Assembly (NCBI GenBank): GCA_964617555.1
Contig: CAZTYP010000015.1
Span: forward strand, 1-64,000
Direction of reading: 5' to 3'
DNA: 64,000 nt
Source of the DNA: 1-14-2-50-31-20 sp964617555
Lineage (GTDB): Bacteria; Bacteroidota; Ignavibacteria; Ignavibacteriales; Melioribacteraceae
In this document: positions 19,085 to 26,823 of the stretch, piece by piece
How the letters are laid out: every line of letters starts with the position of its first letter
Numbering within the stretch: the stretch's first letter is position 1
The notes under the pieces: generated by a model
What the model saw: only the letters and a program-made list of their open reading frames with translations
Database searches by the model: none
Told to the model about the DNA's origin: nothing
Translations under genes and position numbers: made by a program

Positions 19085-19103
19085 AAGGTTAATTGGTATT
19101 AGG

Positions 19104-19400
19104 ATGAACAACAATATTTTAATAAAACCCTTAGTTACTGAAAAACTTACCGACCTTATGGAACGTGAGAATAAATATGGTTTTGTTGTAGATTATAACG
19201 CAAACAAAATTGAAATAGCTAAGGCAATCGAAAAAAGATTTGAGGTTAATGTGGTTGCTGTTAATACTATACGGTATAAAGGCAAAACCAAAACTCAATT
19301 TACACGTAAAGGTAGATTTGTTGGTAAAACACCTCAGTTTAAGAAAGCAATTATTACATTAAAGGAAGGTCAAACACTTGATCTTTTTGAAGAAGTGTAG
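19104..19400 (+). CDS. rplW: 50S ribosomal protein L23
   Basis: A 98-residue protein at the tunnel exit, where trigger factor and signal recognition particle dock. Begins MNNNILIKPLVTEKLTDL, with KIEIAKAIEKRFEVNV and the basic loop RYKGKTKTQFTRKG. Standard length, 19 bases after rplD. Confidence 0.97.
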   Translation: MNNNILIKPLVTEKLTDLMERENKYGFVVDYNANKIEIAKAIEKRFEVNVVAVNTIRYKGKTKTQFTRKGRFVGKTPQFKKAIITLKEGQTLDLFEEV

Positions 19401-19425
19401 ATATTAGGAATTGGAGCTTATTTAG

Positions 19426-20253
19426 ATGGGAATTAGAAAATTAAAACCGAATACTCCCGGAACAAGATATCAGTCTATTTCTACTTTTGAAGAAATAACT
19501 AAATCTACTCCGGAAAAATCTTTGACTGTTGCACTTAAAAAGTCTGGCGGAAGAAATAATCTTGGTAGATTGACAAGCCGTCATATTGGTGGTGGACATA
19601 AAAGAAAATACAGAATTATTGATTTCAAAAGAAATAAATTTGGTGTTCCTGCAAAAGTATTTTCTATAGAATATGACCCGAACAGATCCTGCAGAATTGC
19701 TTTATTGCACTACTTGGATGGTGAAAAGAGATATATTATTGCCCCTGAAGGATTAAAAGTAGGCGATATGGTCAATTCGGGCGAAGGCGTTGAAATCAAA
19801 GTAGGTAACGCGATGAAATTAAAAGACCTTCCACTCGGTTCAATAATTCACAATGTTGAATTAAAACCGGGCAAAGGTGGTCAAATTGGTCGTTCTGCCG
19901 GTGCATTTATTCAACTTGCAGCAAAAGAAGGTAAATATGCTCAATTGAAATTACCATCCGGCGAAGTTAGAATGGTTTCGTTAGAGTGTATGGCTACATA
20001 TGGAGCAGTGGGTAATGCCGAACATGGTAATATCAGTTTAGGTAAAGCCGGAAGAAGTCGTTGGTTAGGACGCAGGCCTCATGTACGCGGTGTTGTTATG
20101 AATCCGGTTGATCACCCTATGGGTGGTGGTGAAGGAAGAACTTCAGGAGGCGGTCATCCGGTTTCACCTTGGGGACAACCCGCCAAAGGTTATAAAACAA
20201 GAAAGAAAAAGAAAGAATCTAATAAATTTATTGTTAAACGAAGAAAGAAATAG
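19426..20253 (+). CDS. rplB: 50S ribosomal protein L2
   Basis: A 275-residue primary rRNA-binding protein near the peptidyl transferase centre. It has GGRNNLGRLTSRHIGGGHKR and, near the C-terminus, NPVDHPMGGGEGRTSGG, which holds the conserved histidine. The basic tail ends in a lysine/arginine run. It is 25 bases after rplW. Confidence 0.98.
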   Translation: MGIRKLKPNTPGTRYQSISTFEEITKSTPEKSLTVALKKSGGRNNLGRLTSRHIGGGHKRKYRIIDFKRNKFGVPAKVFSIEYDPNRSCRIALLHYLDGEKRYIIAPEGLKVGDMVNSGEGVEIKVGNAMKLKDLPLGSIIHNVELKPGKGGQIGRSAGAFIQLAAKEGKYAQLKLPSGEVRMVSLECMATYGAVGNAEHGNISLGKAGRSRWLGRRPHVRGVVMNPVDHPMGGGEGRTSGGGHPVSPWGQPAKGYKTRKKKKESNKFIVKRRKK

Positions 20254-20267
20254 AGTAGAGTTTAAGT

Positions 20268-20558
20268 ATGCCAAGATCAGTTAAAAAAGGTCCGTTTATT
20301 GACGCAAAATTGTTAAAAAGAGTTCAACAACTTAATGAGAGTAACCAGAAAAAAATTATAAAAACATGGTCTCGCGCAAGTACTATTTCTCCGGATTTTG
20401 TTGGGCACACAATTGCCGTTCATAACGGCAACAAAATGATTCCCGTTTACATTTCGGAAAATATGGTTGGTCATAAGTTAGGGGAGTTTGCTCCTACAAG
20501 AATATTTAGAGGACATCCAATGTCTAAAGCTGAAAAAGCAGCAAAGATGAGAAAATAA
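20268..20558 (+). CDS. rpsS: 30S ribosomal protein S19
   Basis: A 96-residue 30S head protein. Begins MPRSVKKGPFIDAKLLKRV and has TISPDFVGHTIAVHNG and KLGEFAPTRIFRGH. Fourteen bases after rplB and 19 before rplV. Confidence 0.98.
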   Translation: MPRSVKKGPFIDAKLLKRVQQLNESNQKKIIKTWSRASTISPDFVGHTIAVHNGNKMIPVYISENMVGHKLGEFAPTRIFRGHPMSKAEKAAKMRK

Positions 20559-20577
20559 TTAATAAGGTATTAGATAA

Positions 20578-20922
20578 ATGGAAGCAAGAGCAACACATAA
20601 ATACATTACGTCGTCCCCAAGAAAAATGAGATTGGTTGTCGACCTCATTAGAGGTATGGACGTTGAGAAAGCAATTGAAGTATTACACTTTAGCCCTAAG
20701 CATGCATCAAAATATGCCGAAAAAGTTTTAAGGTCCGCTGTTTCTAATCTTCTTAACAAAGATGAGGATTCAACATTGGAACCGGCCGATTTGTATGTAA
20801 AAGAGGCATATGTAAATCAAGGTCCGACATTAAAAAGAATGTTACCTGCCCCAATGGGTAGAGCTTATAGAATAAGAAAAAGATCTAATCACTTAACAAT
20901 AGTTGTAGCTAGCAAAAGTTAG
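20578..20922 (+). CDS. rplV: 50S ribosomal protein L22
   Basis: A 114-residue protein whose beta hairpin lines the exit tunnel. Begins MEARATHKYITSSPRKMRLV and has the tunnel loop segment GPTLKRMLPAPMGRAYRI, the region where macrolide-resistance changes arise elsewhere. Ends in a strand IVVASKS. Confidence 0.97.
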   Translation: MEARATHKYITSSPRKMRLVVDLIRGMDVEKAIEVLHFSPKHASKYAEKVLRSAVSNLLNKDEDSTLEPADLYVKEAYVNQGPTLKRMLPAPMGRAYRIRKRSNHLTIVVASKS

Positions 20923-20936
20923 TTGAGGAGGAATAT

Positions 20937-21578
20937 TTGGGTCAGAAAGTAAATCCAATAGGTTTTAGAGTAGGTATAATTAGAGGATGGGAATCCAACT
21001 GGTATGAAAGCGGTAGTTATGCTGAAAAATTAAATGAAGACAAAAAGTTACGAACTTACATAAGAAATCGCTTAAAAAAAGCCGGTATTTCAAGGATTGT
21101 AATTGATCGTACATCTAAAAACACTGTAATTACAATACATACATCGCGGCCTGGTGTTGTTATTGGTAAAAGCGGAAAAGAGATTGCGCAAATTGAACAG
21201 GAATTAAAAAGCATTACTAATAAAGAGGTAAAAGTTCAGATTTCCGAAATTAAAAGACCTGAGTTAGATGCTTATCTTGTTGCTGAAAATATAGGTATTC
21301 AATTGCAAGGTAGAATTTCGTTTCGACGTGCGATGAAATCTGCAATTACATCTGCTCGCAGAATGGGAGCCGAAGGTATAAGAGTTATGTGTTCGGGTCG
21401 TTTAGGTGGTGCTGAAATGGCAAGAACAGAACAGTATAAAGAAGGGAAAATTCCTTTACATACATTGCGTTCCGATATAGATTACGGGACATACACAGCA
21501 CAAACAATATATGGTTCCATCGGTGTAAAAGTTTGGATTTGCCGAGGTGAAGTTTTAGGAAAAAGATTATCTGACTAA
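20937..21578 (+). CDS. rpsC: 30S ribosomal protein S3
   Basis: A 213-residue protein at the mRNA entry site. Begins MGQKVNPIGFRVGIIRGW; the KH domain carries VVIGKSGKEIAQIE. The start is TTG at 20937, with a textbook TGAGGAGG site upstream, and the conserved MGQKVNP N-terminus makes this start certain. Fourteen bases after rplV. Confidence 0.98.
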   Translation: MGQKVNPIGFRVGIIRGWESNWYESGSYAEKLNEDKKLRTYIRNRLKKAGISRIVIDRTSKNTVITIHTSRPGVVIGKSGKEIAQIEQELKSITNKEVKVQISEIKRPELDAYLVAENIGIQLQGRISFRRAMKSAITSARRMGAEGIRVMCSGRLGGAEMARTEQYKEGKIPLHTLRSDIDYGTYTAQTIYGSIGVKVWICRGEVLGKRLSD

Positions 21579-21598
21579 GAGTTTGAGGAGTTATTCTG

Positions 21599-22021
21599 AT
21601 GTTAATGCCCAAGAGAGTAAAATACAGAAAATCACATAGAGGTAGAAGAAAAGGGAAAGCATATCGCGGAAGTACAATTACCTTTGGCGATTTTGCAATA
21701 AAAGCTACCGAAGCCGGTTGGATTACCAGCCGACAAATTGAAGCTTGTCGTGTTGCTATTACCAGAACAATGAAACGTGACGGTAAAGTGTGGATAAGAA
21801 TTTTTCCCGATAAACCTGTTTCCAAAAAACCTTTGGAAACAAGAATGGGTAAAGGTAAAGGTAATCCAGAGTTTTGGGTTGCCGTAGTTAAACCCGGAAG
21901 AATTTTGTTTGAGGTAACAGGTGTACCGAAAGAAGTTGCAATGAAAGCATTTAGGTTGGCAGGACATAAATTGCCGATTAAAACTACTACTTCCGTTAGA
22001 CCGGATTACGAAGAAAATTAA
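21599..22021 (+). CDS. rplP: 50S ribosomal protein L16
   Basis: A 140-residue protein near the A-site tRNA elbow. Begins MLMPKRVKYRKSHRGR and has WVAVVKPGRILFEVTGVP and AGHKLPIKT. ATG 21599 is used; ATG 21605 (MPKRVKYRK) is an equally good family start and would remove two residues. Confidence 0.97.
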   Translation: MLMPKRVKYRKSHRGRRKGKAYRGSTITFGDFAIKATEAGWITSRQIEACRVAITRTMKRDGKVWIRIFPDKPVSKKPLETRMGKGKGNPEFWVAVVKPGRILFEVTGVPKEVAMKAFRLAGHKLPIKTTTSVRPDYEEN

Positions 22022-22035
22022 TGTAAGGATTGAAG

Positions 22036-22248
22036 ATGAAAATCTACGAAATTCGTGAAATGAGTAATGAAGAAATATTAAAAAGAATTGAAGAAGAAGA
22101 AAAAAATTTAATAGATCTTCAATTTCAAAATGCAATGAAAACTTTAACCAATACGGCAAAATTAAAGTTGGTAAAAAAAGATATTGCCAAAATGAAAACG
22201 GTGCTTAAAGAAAGAGAACTTGAAGCACAAGTATCCGAGAAAGAATAA
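22036..22248 (+). CDS. rpmC: 50S ribosomal protein L29
   Basis: A 70-residue all-helical protein next to L23 at the tunnel exit. It begins MKIYEIREMSNEEILKRIEE and has the family segment DLQFQNAMKTLTNTAKLK. ATG 22036 is preferred to TTG 22030, because it lies at normal distance from TAAGGA and gives the usual N-terminus. Confidence 0.96.
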   Translation: MKIYEIREMSNEEILKRIEEEEKNLIDLQFQNAMKTLTNTAKLKLVKKDIAKMKTVLKERELEAQVSEKE

Positions 22249-22267
22249 TTTAGGAAATTGGAATAAA

Positions 22268-22525
22268 ATGGAAACAAGAGCATTAAGAAAAACAAGAATC
22301 GGTGTTGTTGTAAAAAACAAAATGGATAAAAGTATTACAGTTGCAATCGAAAGAAAGGTAGCGCATCCTATTTATAAAAAATATTTTAAGAAAACAACAA
22401 GATTAATGGCTCACGACGAAAATAACGAATGTAGTGTTGGAGATGTTGTTAAAATAATGGAAACACGTCCGTTAAGTAAAAATAAGAATTGGCGTTTAGT
22501 AGAAATAGTTGAAAAAGCTAAATAA
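22268..22525 (+). CDS. rpsQ: 30S ribosomal protein S17
   Basis: An 85-residue OB-fold protein of the 30S body. Begins METRALRKTRIGVVVKNKMD; has SITVAIERKVAHPIYKKY and VGDVVKIMETRPLSKNK. The frame is open upstream into rpmC, but ATG 22268 with TAGGAAATTGG in front fits the family start. Confidence 0.97.
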   Translation: METRALRKTRIGVVVKNKMDKSITVAIERKVAHPIYKKYFKKTTRLMAHDENNECSVGDVVKIMETRPLSKNKNWRLVEIVEKAK

Positions 22526-22552
22526 AAAGGTAGCGAGCAGGAGAGTTTTGAA

Positions 22553-22921
22553 ATGATTCAAGCAGAAACAAATTTAGCGGTGGCTGATAATTCAGGTGCT
22601 AAAAAAATAAGATGTATAAAAGTATTGGGTGGCAGCGGCAGAAAATATGCCAGTGTTGGCGATTTGATTGTTGTTACGGTTAAAGCTGCTATTCCTAATG
22701 CCGGTGTAAAAAAAGGTGAAGTTTCCAGAGCGGTTGTTGTTAGAACCGCTAAAGAAGTTAGACGTAACGACGGTTCATACATCCGTTTTGACGAAAATGC
22801 CGCAGTGTTACTTAATGCACAAAACGAACCTCGCGGAACGCGTATTTTCGGACCTGTTGCCCGTGAACTTCGAGATAAGAAATTTATGAAAATTATTTCA
22901 CTTGCACCCGAAGTATTATAA
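22553..22921 (+). CDS. rplN: 50S ribosomal protein L14
   Basis: A 122-residue protein at the subunit interface. Begins MIQAETNLAVADNSGAKK, with GDLIVVTVKAAIPNAGVKKG and ENAAVLLNAQNEPRGTRIFG. Length is exactly typical. The ribosome binding site is AGGAGAG. Confidence 0.98.
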   Translation: MIQAETNLAVADNSGAKKIRCIKVLGGSGRKYASVGDLIVVTVKAAIPNAGVKKGEVSRAVVVRTAKEVRRNDGSYIRFDENAAVLLNAQNEPRGTRIFGPVARELRDKKFMKIISLAPEVL

Positions 22922-22939
22922 AATAAGGATTTTGTTAAG

Positions 22940-23263
22940 ATGAAAATTAGAAAAAATGATAATGTTGTTATAATTGCCGGAAACTCTAAAGGAAGTACCG
23001 GAAAAATATTAAAGGTTTTTCCTAAAAAAAACAGAGTTATTGTTGAAGGTGTGAATATCAGAAAAAGACATACAAAACCCAACCAAGCAAATCCGCAAGG
23101 TGGAATTATTGAAAAAGAAGCACCGATTGACGCATCGAATGTAATGATTATTGACCCTAAAACCGGAGATGCTACAAGAATAGGAGCAAAAATTATTATT
23201 GATGATAAAACCGGAAAAAAGAAAATAGTTAGAGTTAGTAAGTCTAGCGGTGAAATGCTTTAA
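22940..23263 (+). CDS. rplX: 50S ribosomal protein L24
   Basis: A 107-residue assembly-initiator protein with an N-terminal KOW motif: MKIRKNDNVVIIAGNSKGST. KKNRVIVEGVNIRKRHTKPN and GGIIEKEAPIDASNVM are characteristic. Eighteen bases after rplN. Confidence 0.97.
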   Translation: MKIRKNDNVVIIAGNSKGSTGKILKVFPKKNRVIVEGVNIRKRHTKPNQANPQGGIIEKEAPIDASNVMIIDPKTGDATRIGAKIIIDDKTGKKKIVRVSKSSGEML

Positions 23264-23289
23264 TTGAATTTTAAGGATTAAGACAAACA

Positions 23290-23895
23290 ATGGCAAAGAA
23301 AGAAGCAAAAAAAGAAGTATCGAAAGAAACAAATAACGTAAAAGTTCCCGTTCTTTTATTAGAGAAATATAAAGCGGAAATTATTCCCGCATTGAAAGAA
23401 AAATTTAACTACTCTAATATTATGGAAGTACCCAAATTAGAGAAAATTGTGGTAAATATGGGAGTTGGTGAAGCGACAAACGATTCCAAAGCATTGGATG
23501 CTGCGGTTAAAGATTTGGAAACTATTACCGGACAAAAAGCTCAAATACGAACCGCAAAAAAATCAATCTCTAATTTTAAACTTCGTGAAGGTATGAAAAT
23601 AGGTGCTAAAGTTACTCTTCGTGGCAGAAGAATGTACGAGTTCCTTAACAGATTAATTTCTATCGCTCTGCCACGTGTACGCGATTTTAGAGGTATTCCC
23701 GATAAAGCTTTTGACGGAAGAGGAAATTATACTCTTGGAATTAAAGAACAAATTATTTTTCCTGAAATTGATGTTGATAAAATAAACAAAATTATTGGAA
23801 TGGATGTTACATTTGTAACAACAGCTAAAACAGATAACGAAGCATACGAATTGTTATTAGCATTTGGTGTTCCTTTTAAGAAAAAACAAGCTTAG
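23290..23895 (+). CDS. rplE: 50S ribosomal protein L5 with N-terminal extension
   Basis: A 5S rRNA-binding protein of 201 residues. The core begins near residue 24 (LEKYKAEIIPALKEKFNYSN) and has KLEKIVVNMGVGEA, GQKAQIRTAKKSI and FRGIPDKAFDGRGNYTLGI. The usual length is about 180, so some 20 lysine/glutamate-rich residues are added at the N-terminus. No internal ATG would remove the extension at the right place, so it is probably real. Confidence 0.96.
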   Translation: MAKKEAKKEVSKETNNVKVPVLLLEKYKAEIIPALKEKFNYSNIMEVPKLEKIVVNMGVGEATNDSKALDAAVKDLETITGQKAQIRTAKKSISNFKLREGMKIGAKVTLRGRRMYEFLNRLISIALPRVRDFRGIPDKAFDGRGNYTLGIKEQIIFPEIDVDKINKIIGMDVTFVTTAKTDNEAYELLLAFGVPFKKKQA

Positions 23896-23908
23896 GTGGT
23901 AAATTTAG

Positions 23909-24178
23909 ATGGCAAGAAAATCAATAATAGCAAGAGAAGCTAAAAGAAGAAAAACTGTTGAAAAATATGCGGCATTAAGAAAAGAATTGAAAGAGAAAGG
24001 TGATTATGAAGCATTACAAAAACTACCTAGAAATGCTTCGCCCGTACGCCTTAAAAACAGATGCTCTATGACAGGAAGAGCAAGAGGTTATTACAGAAAA
24101 TTTGGAATTTCGAGACTTGTATTTAGAGAAATGGCTCTAAGAGGTGAAATTCCCGGAATTAAAAAAGCCAGTTGGTAA
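23909..24178 (+). CDS. rpsN: 30S ribosomal protein S14 (zinc-independent form)
   Basis: An 89-residue S14 of the long, zinc-free type. It begins MARKSIIAREAKRRKTVEKY, contains RLKNRCSMTGRARGYYRKF and ends GIKKASW. Only one cysteine is present, against four in the short zinc form. Thirteen bases after rplE. Confidence 0.97.
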   Translation: MARKSIIAREAKRRKTVEKYAALRKELKEKGDYEALQKLPRNASPVRLKNRCSMTGRARGYYRKFGISRLVFREMALRGEIPGIKKASW

Positions 24179-24197
24179 ATTATTAGGAGAGTATGAT

Positions 24198-24593
24198 ATG
24201 CCAGTTACTGATCCAGTTGCTGATTTTTTGACTAGAATTAGAAATGCAATAAAAGCTAAAAAAAGATTTGTAGATATACCTTCTTCCAAAATGAAAGTGG
24301 GTTTAGCGGAAATTATGAAAAATGCTAAGTTTATTGTTGATTATAACGTTACCGAAGACAATAAGCAAAATGTGTTAAGAATATTTTTAAAATATGTTGA
24401 CGGCGAATCCTCTATTACAGGATTGAAAAGAATCAGCACACCCGGTCTAAGACAATATGTTGATGCGGATAATATTCCCCGCGTATTAAACGGATTGGGC
24501 TTGGCTGTTATTTCTACCTCGAAGGGATTGTTAACAGATAAAGAAGCGAAAAGAGCTGCTGTCGGTGGCGAAGTTATTTGTCACATTTGGTAA
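24198..24593 (+). CDS. rpsH: 30S ribosomal protein S8
   Basis: A 131-residue primary 16S rRNA-binding protein. Begins MPVTDPVADFLTRIRNAIKA and has RISTPGLRQYVDADNIPRVL and the C-terminal GGEVICHIW. The frame is open upstream into rpsN, but ATG 24198 after TTAGGAGAG gives the family N-terminus. In Escherichia coli S8 is the spc operon repressor. Confidence 0.97.
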   Translation: MPVTDPVADFLTRIRNAIKAKKRFVDIPSSKMKVGLAEIMKNAKFIVDYNVTEDNKQNVLRIFLKYVDGESSITGLKRISTPGLRQYVDADNIPRVLNGLGLAVISTSKGLLTDKEAKRAAVGGEVICHIW

Positions 24594-24614
24594 AATTTGA
24601 ACGGAGAAGATTAA

Positions 24615-25148
24615 GTGTCTAGAATAGGTAAAAATCCAGTTAACATTAAAGATGTCGAAGTTACAAAAGACGGACAGAATATTAAAGTGAAAGGTAAATT
24701 AGGTGAATTGGAAATGACTGTTCATCCTAATATTACAGTTGATATTGAAGGTGATGAATTGGTTGTAAAGCGTTCTGACGATCAAAAAGAGAATAGAGCT
24801 TTACACGGTTTAACCAGAGCTTTAATTCAAAATATGGTAACCGGTGTTACGGAAGGATATTCCAAAACGTTGGATATTGTCGGCGTTGGTTATAAAGCGG
24901 AATTAAAAGGTGCCAATTTATTTTTAACAATAGGTTATTCTCATCCGATATATTTTGTTCCCCCTGCAGAAATTAAATTGGAAGTTCCGCTTCCCACACA
25001 AATAAAAATAAGTGGTATCGATAAAGAATTAGTCGGACAGGTTGCCGCAAAAATCAGATCTTTCAGAAAACCTGAACCGTACAAAGGAAAAGGGATTAAG
25101 TACAGTAACGAAATTATTATCAAAAAAGCCGGTAAAACTGCTAAATAA
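24615..25148 (+). CDS. rplF: 50S ribosomal protein L6
   Basis: A 177-residue two-domain protein by the factor-binding site. Begins MSRIGKNPVNIKDVEV; has HGLTRALIQNMVTGVTEGY and the C-terminal rRNA-binding segment RKPEPYKGKGIKYSNE. The start is GTG at 24615 after ACGGAGAAG; the conserved MSRIGK confirms it. Confidence 0.97.
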   Translation: MSRIGKNPVNIKDVEVTKDGQNIKVKGKLGELEMTVHPNITVDIEGDELVVKRSDDQKENRALHGLTRALIQNMVTGVTEGYSKTLDIVGVGYKAELKGANLFLTIGYSHPIYFVPPAEIKLEVPLPTQIKISGIDKELVGQVAAKIRSFRKPEPYKGKGIKYSNEIIIKKAGKTAK

Positions 25149-25165
25149 TTTTAGGTAAAGATAAA

Positions 25166-25531
25166 ATGTTAAAGAAAATTAAGCAACGTAGAGAACGTAA
25201 AATAAAAAGAGTTAGAAAAAATTTATTCGGAACCCCGGAACGACCGAGATTAACAGTTTTTAAAAGTTTGAACCATATTTATGCTCAAATTATTGATGAT
25301 ACGCAAAGCAAAACATTAGTTGCTGCTTCAACTTTGTCCAAAGAAATTGCCGAGGAATTAGCAAAAGCAAAAGGTAAAGTTGAAAAAAGTAAAATTGTCG
25401 GTAAATTGATAGGAAAAAAAGCTACCGAACTAAAAATTGAACAAGTTGTATTCGATAGAGGTTTAAACAAATACCACGGTAGAGTTAAAGCTGTGGCAGA
25501 TGGTGCCCGCGAAGGCGGACTTAAATTTTAG
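25166..25531 (+). CDS. rplR: 50S ribosomal protein L18
   Basis: A 121-residue 5S rRNA-binding protein. Begins MLKKIKQRRERKIKRVRKNL, has GTPERPRLTVFKSLNHIYAQ and ends ADGAREGGLKF. Its stop is only 10 bases before a tRNA-Gln gene, which splits the otherwise standard rplR-rpsE pair. Confidence 0.97.
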   Translation: MLKKIKQRRERKIKRVRKNLFGTPERPRLTVFKSLNHIYAQIIDDTQSKTLVAASTLSKEIAEELAKAKGKVEKSKIVGKLIGKKATELKIEQVVFDRGLNKYHGRVKAVADGAREGGLKF

Positions 25532-25541
25532 TTAGTTTTTC

Positions 25542-25612
25542 AGTCCTATGGTGTAATGGTAGCACAGCAGTTTTTGGAGCTGCTTGTCTAGGTTCGAATC
25601 CTGGTAGGACTG
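25542..25612 (+). tRNA. tRNA-Gln (anticodon TTG) inside the spc operon
   Basis: A complete tRNA cloverleaf of 71 bases. The acceptor AGTCCTA (25542-25548) pairs with TAGGACT (25605-25611); discriminator G, followed by CA. The anticodon arm is GCAGT-TTTTGGA-GCTGC, giving TTG at 25574-25576 with T at position 33. The T arm has GGTTCGAATCC. It lies 10 bases after rplR and 30 bases before rpsE on the same strand, so it must be cut out of the ribosomal protein mRNA unless it has its own promoter and terminator, neither of which is visible. Confidence 0.95.
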
Positions 25613-25642
25613 CAATAAATTTGTAATTATAGGAGTGTATAA

Positions 25643-26149
25643 TTGAAGCCTAAAAAAGTACAAAATCCTGATGGATTAAAAGAAAAAGTTGTTCATATTA
25701 ATCGCGTTGCAAAAGTGGTTAAAGGTGGTAGAAGATTCAGTTTTAATGCCATTGTTGTTGTTGGCGATTCAAAAGGTAAAGTTGGTGTCGGGCTTGGTAA
25801 GGCAAACGAAGTTACTGATGCAATATCAAAAGGTATAGATGATGCAAGAAAAAATGTTAAAAGCGTAACATTGGTTAATGGAACAATTCCTCACGAAATT
25901 ATTGGTAAGTACGGCGCAGGAAAAGTTTTATTGAAACCTGCATCTCCTGGTACCGGTGTAATTGCAGGTGGCGGAGTTCGTGCAGTACTTGAAGCTGCCG
26001 GTGTGGAAAATATTTTAACTAAATCTTTAGGTTCAAGTAACTCTCACAATCAAGTTAAAGCAACATTAAACGGCCTGTTAGCTCTAATTGATGCTAAAAA
26101 AATGGCTGCAAAACGTGGTATGACAGTTGAAGAATTGTTTAACGCCTAA
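25643..26149 (+). CDS. rpsE: 30S ribosomal protein S5
   Basis: A 168-residue protein of translational accuracy. It has KVVHINRVAKVVKGGRRFSF, VGVGLGKANEVTDAI and GTGVIAGGGVRAVLEAAG. The start is TTG at 25643 after TAGGAG; no in-frame ATG precedes the conserved region. The gene begins 30 bases after the tRNA-Gln 3' end. Confidence 0.97.
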   Translation: MKPKKVQNPDGLKEKVVHINRVAKVVKGGRRFSFNAIVVVGDSKGKVGVGLGKANEVTDAISKGIDDARKNVKSVTLVNGTIPHEIIGKYGAGKVLLKPASPGTGVIAGGGVRAVLEAAGVENILTKSLGSSNSHNQVKATLNGLLALIDAKKMAAKRGMTVEELFNA

Positions 26150-26161
26150 TTGAGGAATGGA

Positions 26162-26350
26162 ATGGCTAAAAAATTAAACGTTACACAAACAAAAAGTGTT
26201 ATTGACAGACCTAAATCCCAAAAACTTACCATAGAAGCATTGGGATTGGGAAGACCTAATTACAGTAAAATTCATAACGATACACCTCAAATTAGAGGAA
26301 TGATAAACAAAGTATCGCATTTAGTAAAAGTTGAAGAAATTGAAGAGTAG
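26162..26350 (+). CDS. rpmD: 50S ribosomal protein L30
   Basis: A 62-residue protein. Begins MAKKLNVTQTKSVIDRPKSQ; has LTIEALGLGRPNYSKIHND and ends in an acidic VEEIEE. ATG 26162 with TGAGGAATGG in front is preferred to the in-frame TTG at 26150, which overlaps the end of rpsE. Confidence 0.96.
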   Translation: MAKKLNVTQTKSVIDRPKSQKLTIEALGLGRPNYSKIHNDTPQIRGMINKVSHLVKVEEIEE

Positions 26351-26358
26351 GCAATCGA

Positions 26359-26823
26359 ATGGATATTTTAAGTAATCTTAAAGCAGCAAAAGGTGCAACA
26401 AAAAATAGAAAAAGAGTTGGACGCGGGGAAGGAACCGGGCGTGGCGGTACAGCTACAAGAGGTTCTAACGGTCAAAAATCCCGTTCCGGTTATAAATATC
26501 GTGCATGGTTTGAAGGCGGTCAAATGCCGTTGCAACGCAGAGTTCCCAAAAGAGGCTTTACTAGTCCTTTCAGAGTGGAATATCAAGTTGTTAATATCAG
26601 CACTATTCAAAAACTTATTGACGATAAAAAAATTGAAGAAGGTGTTATTAATGCAGCGGTTTTATACAAAAACGGTGCAATATCAAAAGCCGCTGCTCCT
26701 TATAAAATTCTTGGAATGGGAGATATAACCGCTAAAGTTGAAGTAGAAGCACACGGATTCAGTAAATCCGCAAAAGAAAAAATTGAAGCTGCCGGTGGAA
26801 CTATTAAAGAGATTAAAGACTAA
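26359..26823 (+). CDS. rplO: 50S ribosomal protein L15
   Basis: A 154-residue late-assembly protein. The N-terminus is glycine/arginine rich (KRVGRGEGTGRGGTATRG), then GGQMPLQRRVPKRGF, then the C-terminal domain with VEVEAHGFSKSAKEKIE. The final A of its stop codon is the first base of the secY ATG, so translation is coupled. Confidence 0.97.
   Translation: MDILSNLKAAKGATKNRKRVGRGEGTGRGGTATRGSNGQKSRSGYKYRAWFEGGQMPLQRRVPKRGFTSPFRVEYQVVNISTIQKLIDDKKIEEGVINAAVLYKNGAISKAAAPYKILGMGDITAKVEVEAHGFSKSAKEKIEAAGGTIKEIKD

Noticed and set aside
22220..22267. Long N-terminal extension of S17 reaching into rpmC
   Set aside because: ATG 22268 gives the family N-terminus and has a proper ribosome binding site.
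24144..24197. Long N-terminal extension of S8 overlapping rpsN
   Set aside because: ATG 24198 with AGGAG in front starts the conserved MPVTDPVADF segment.
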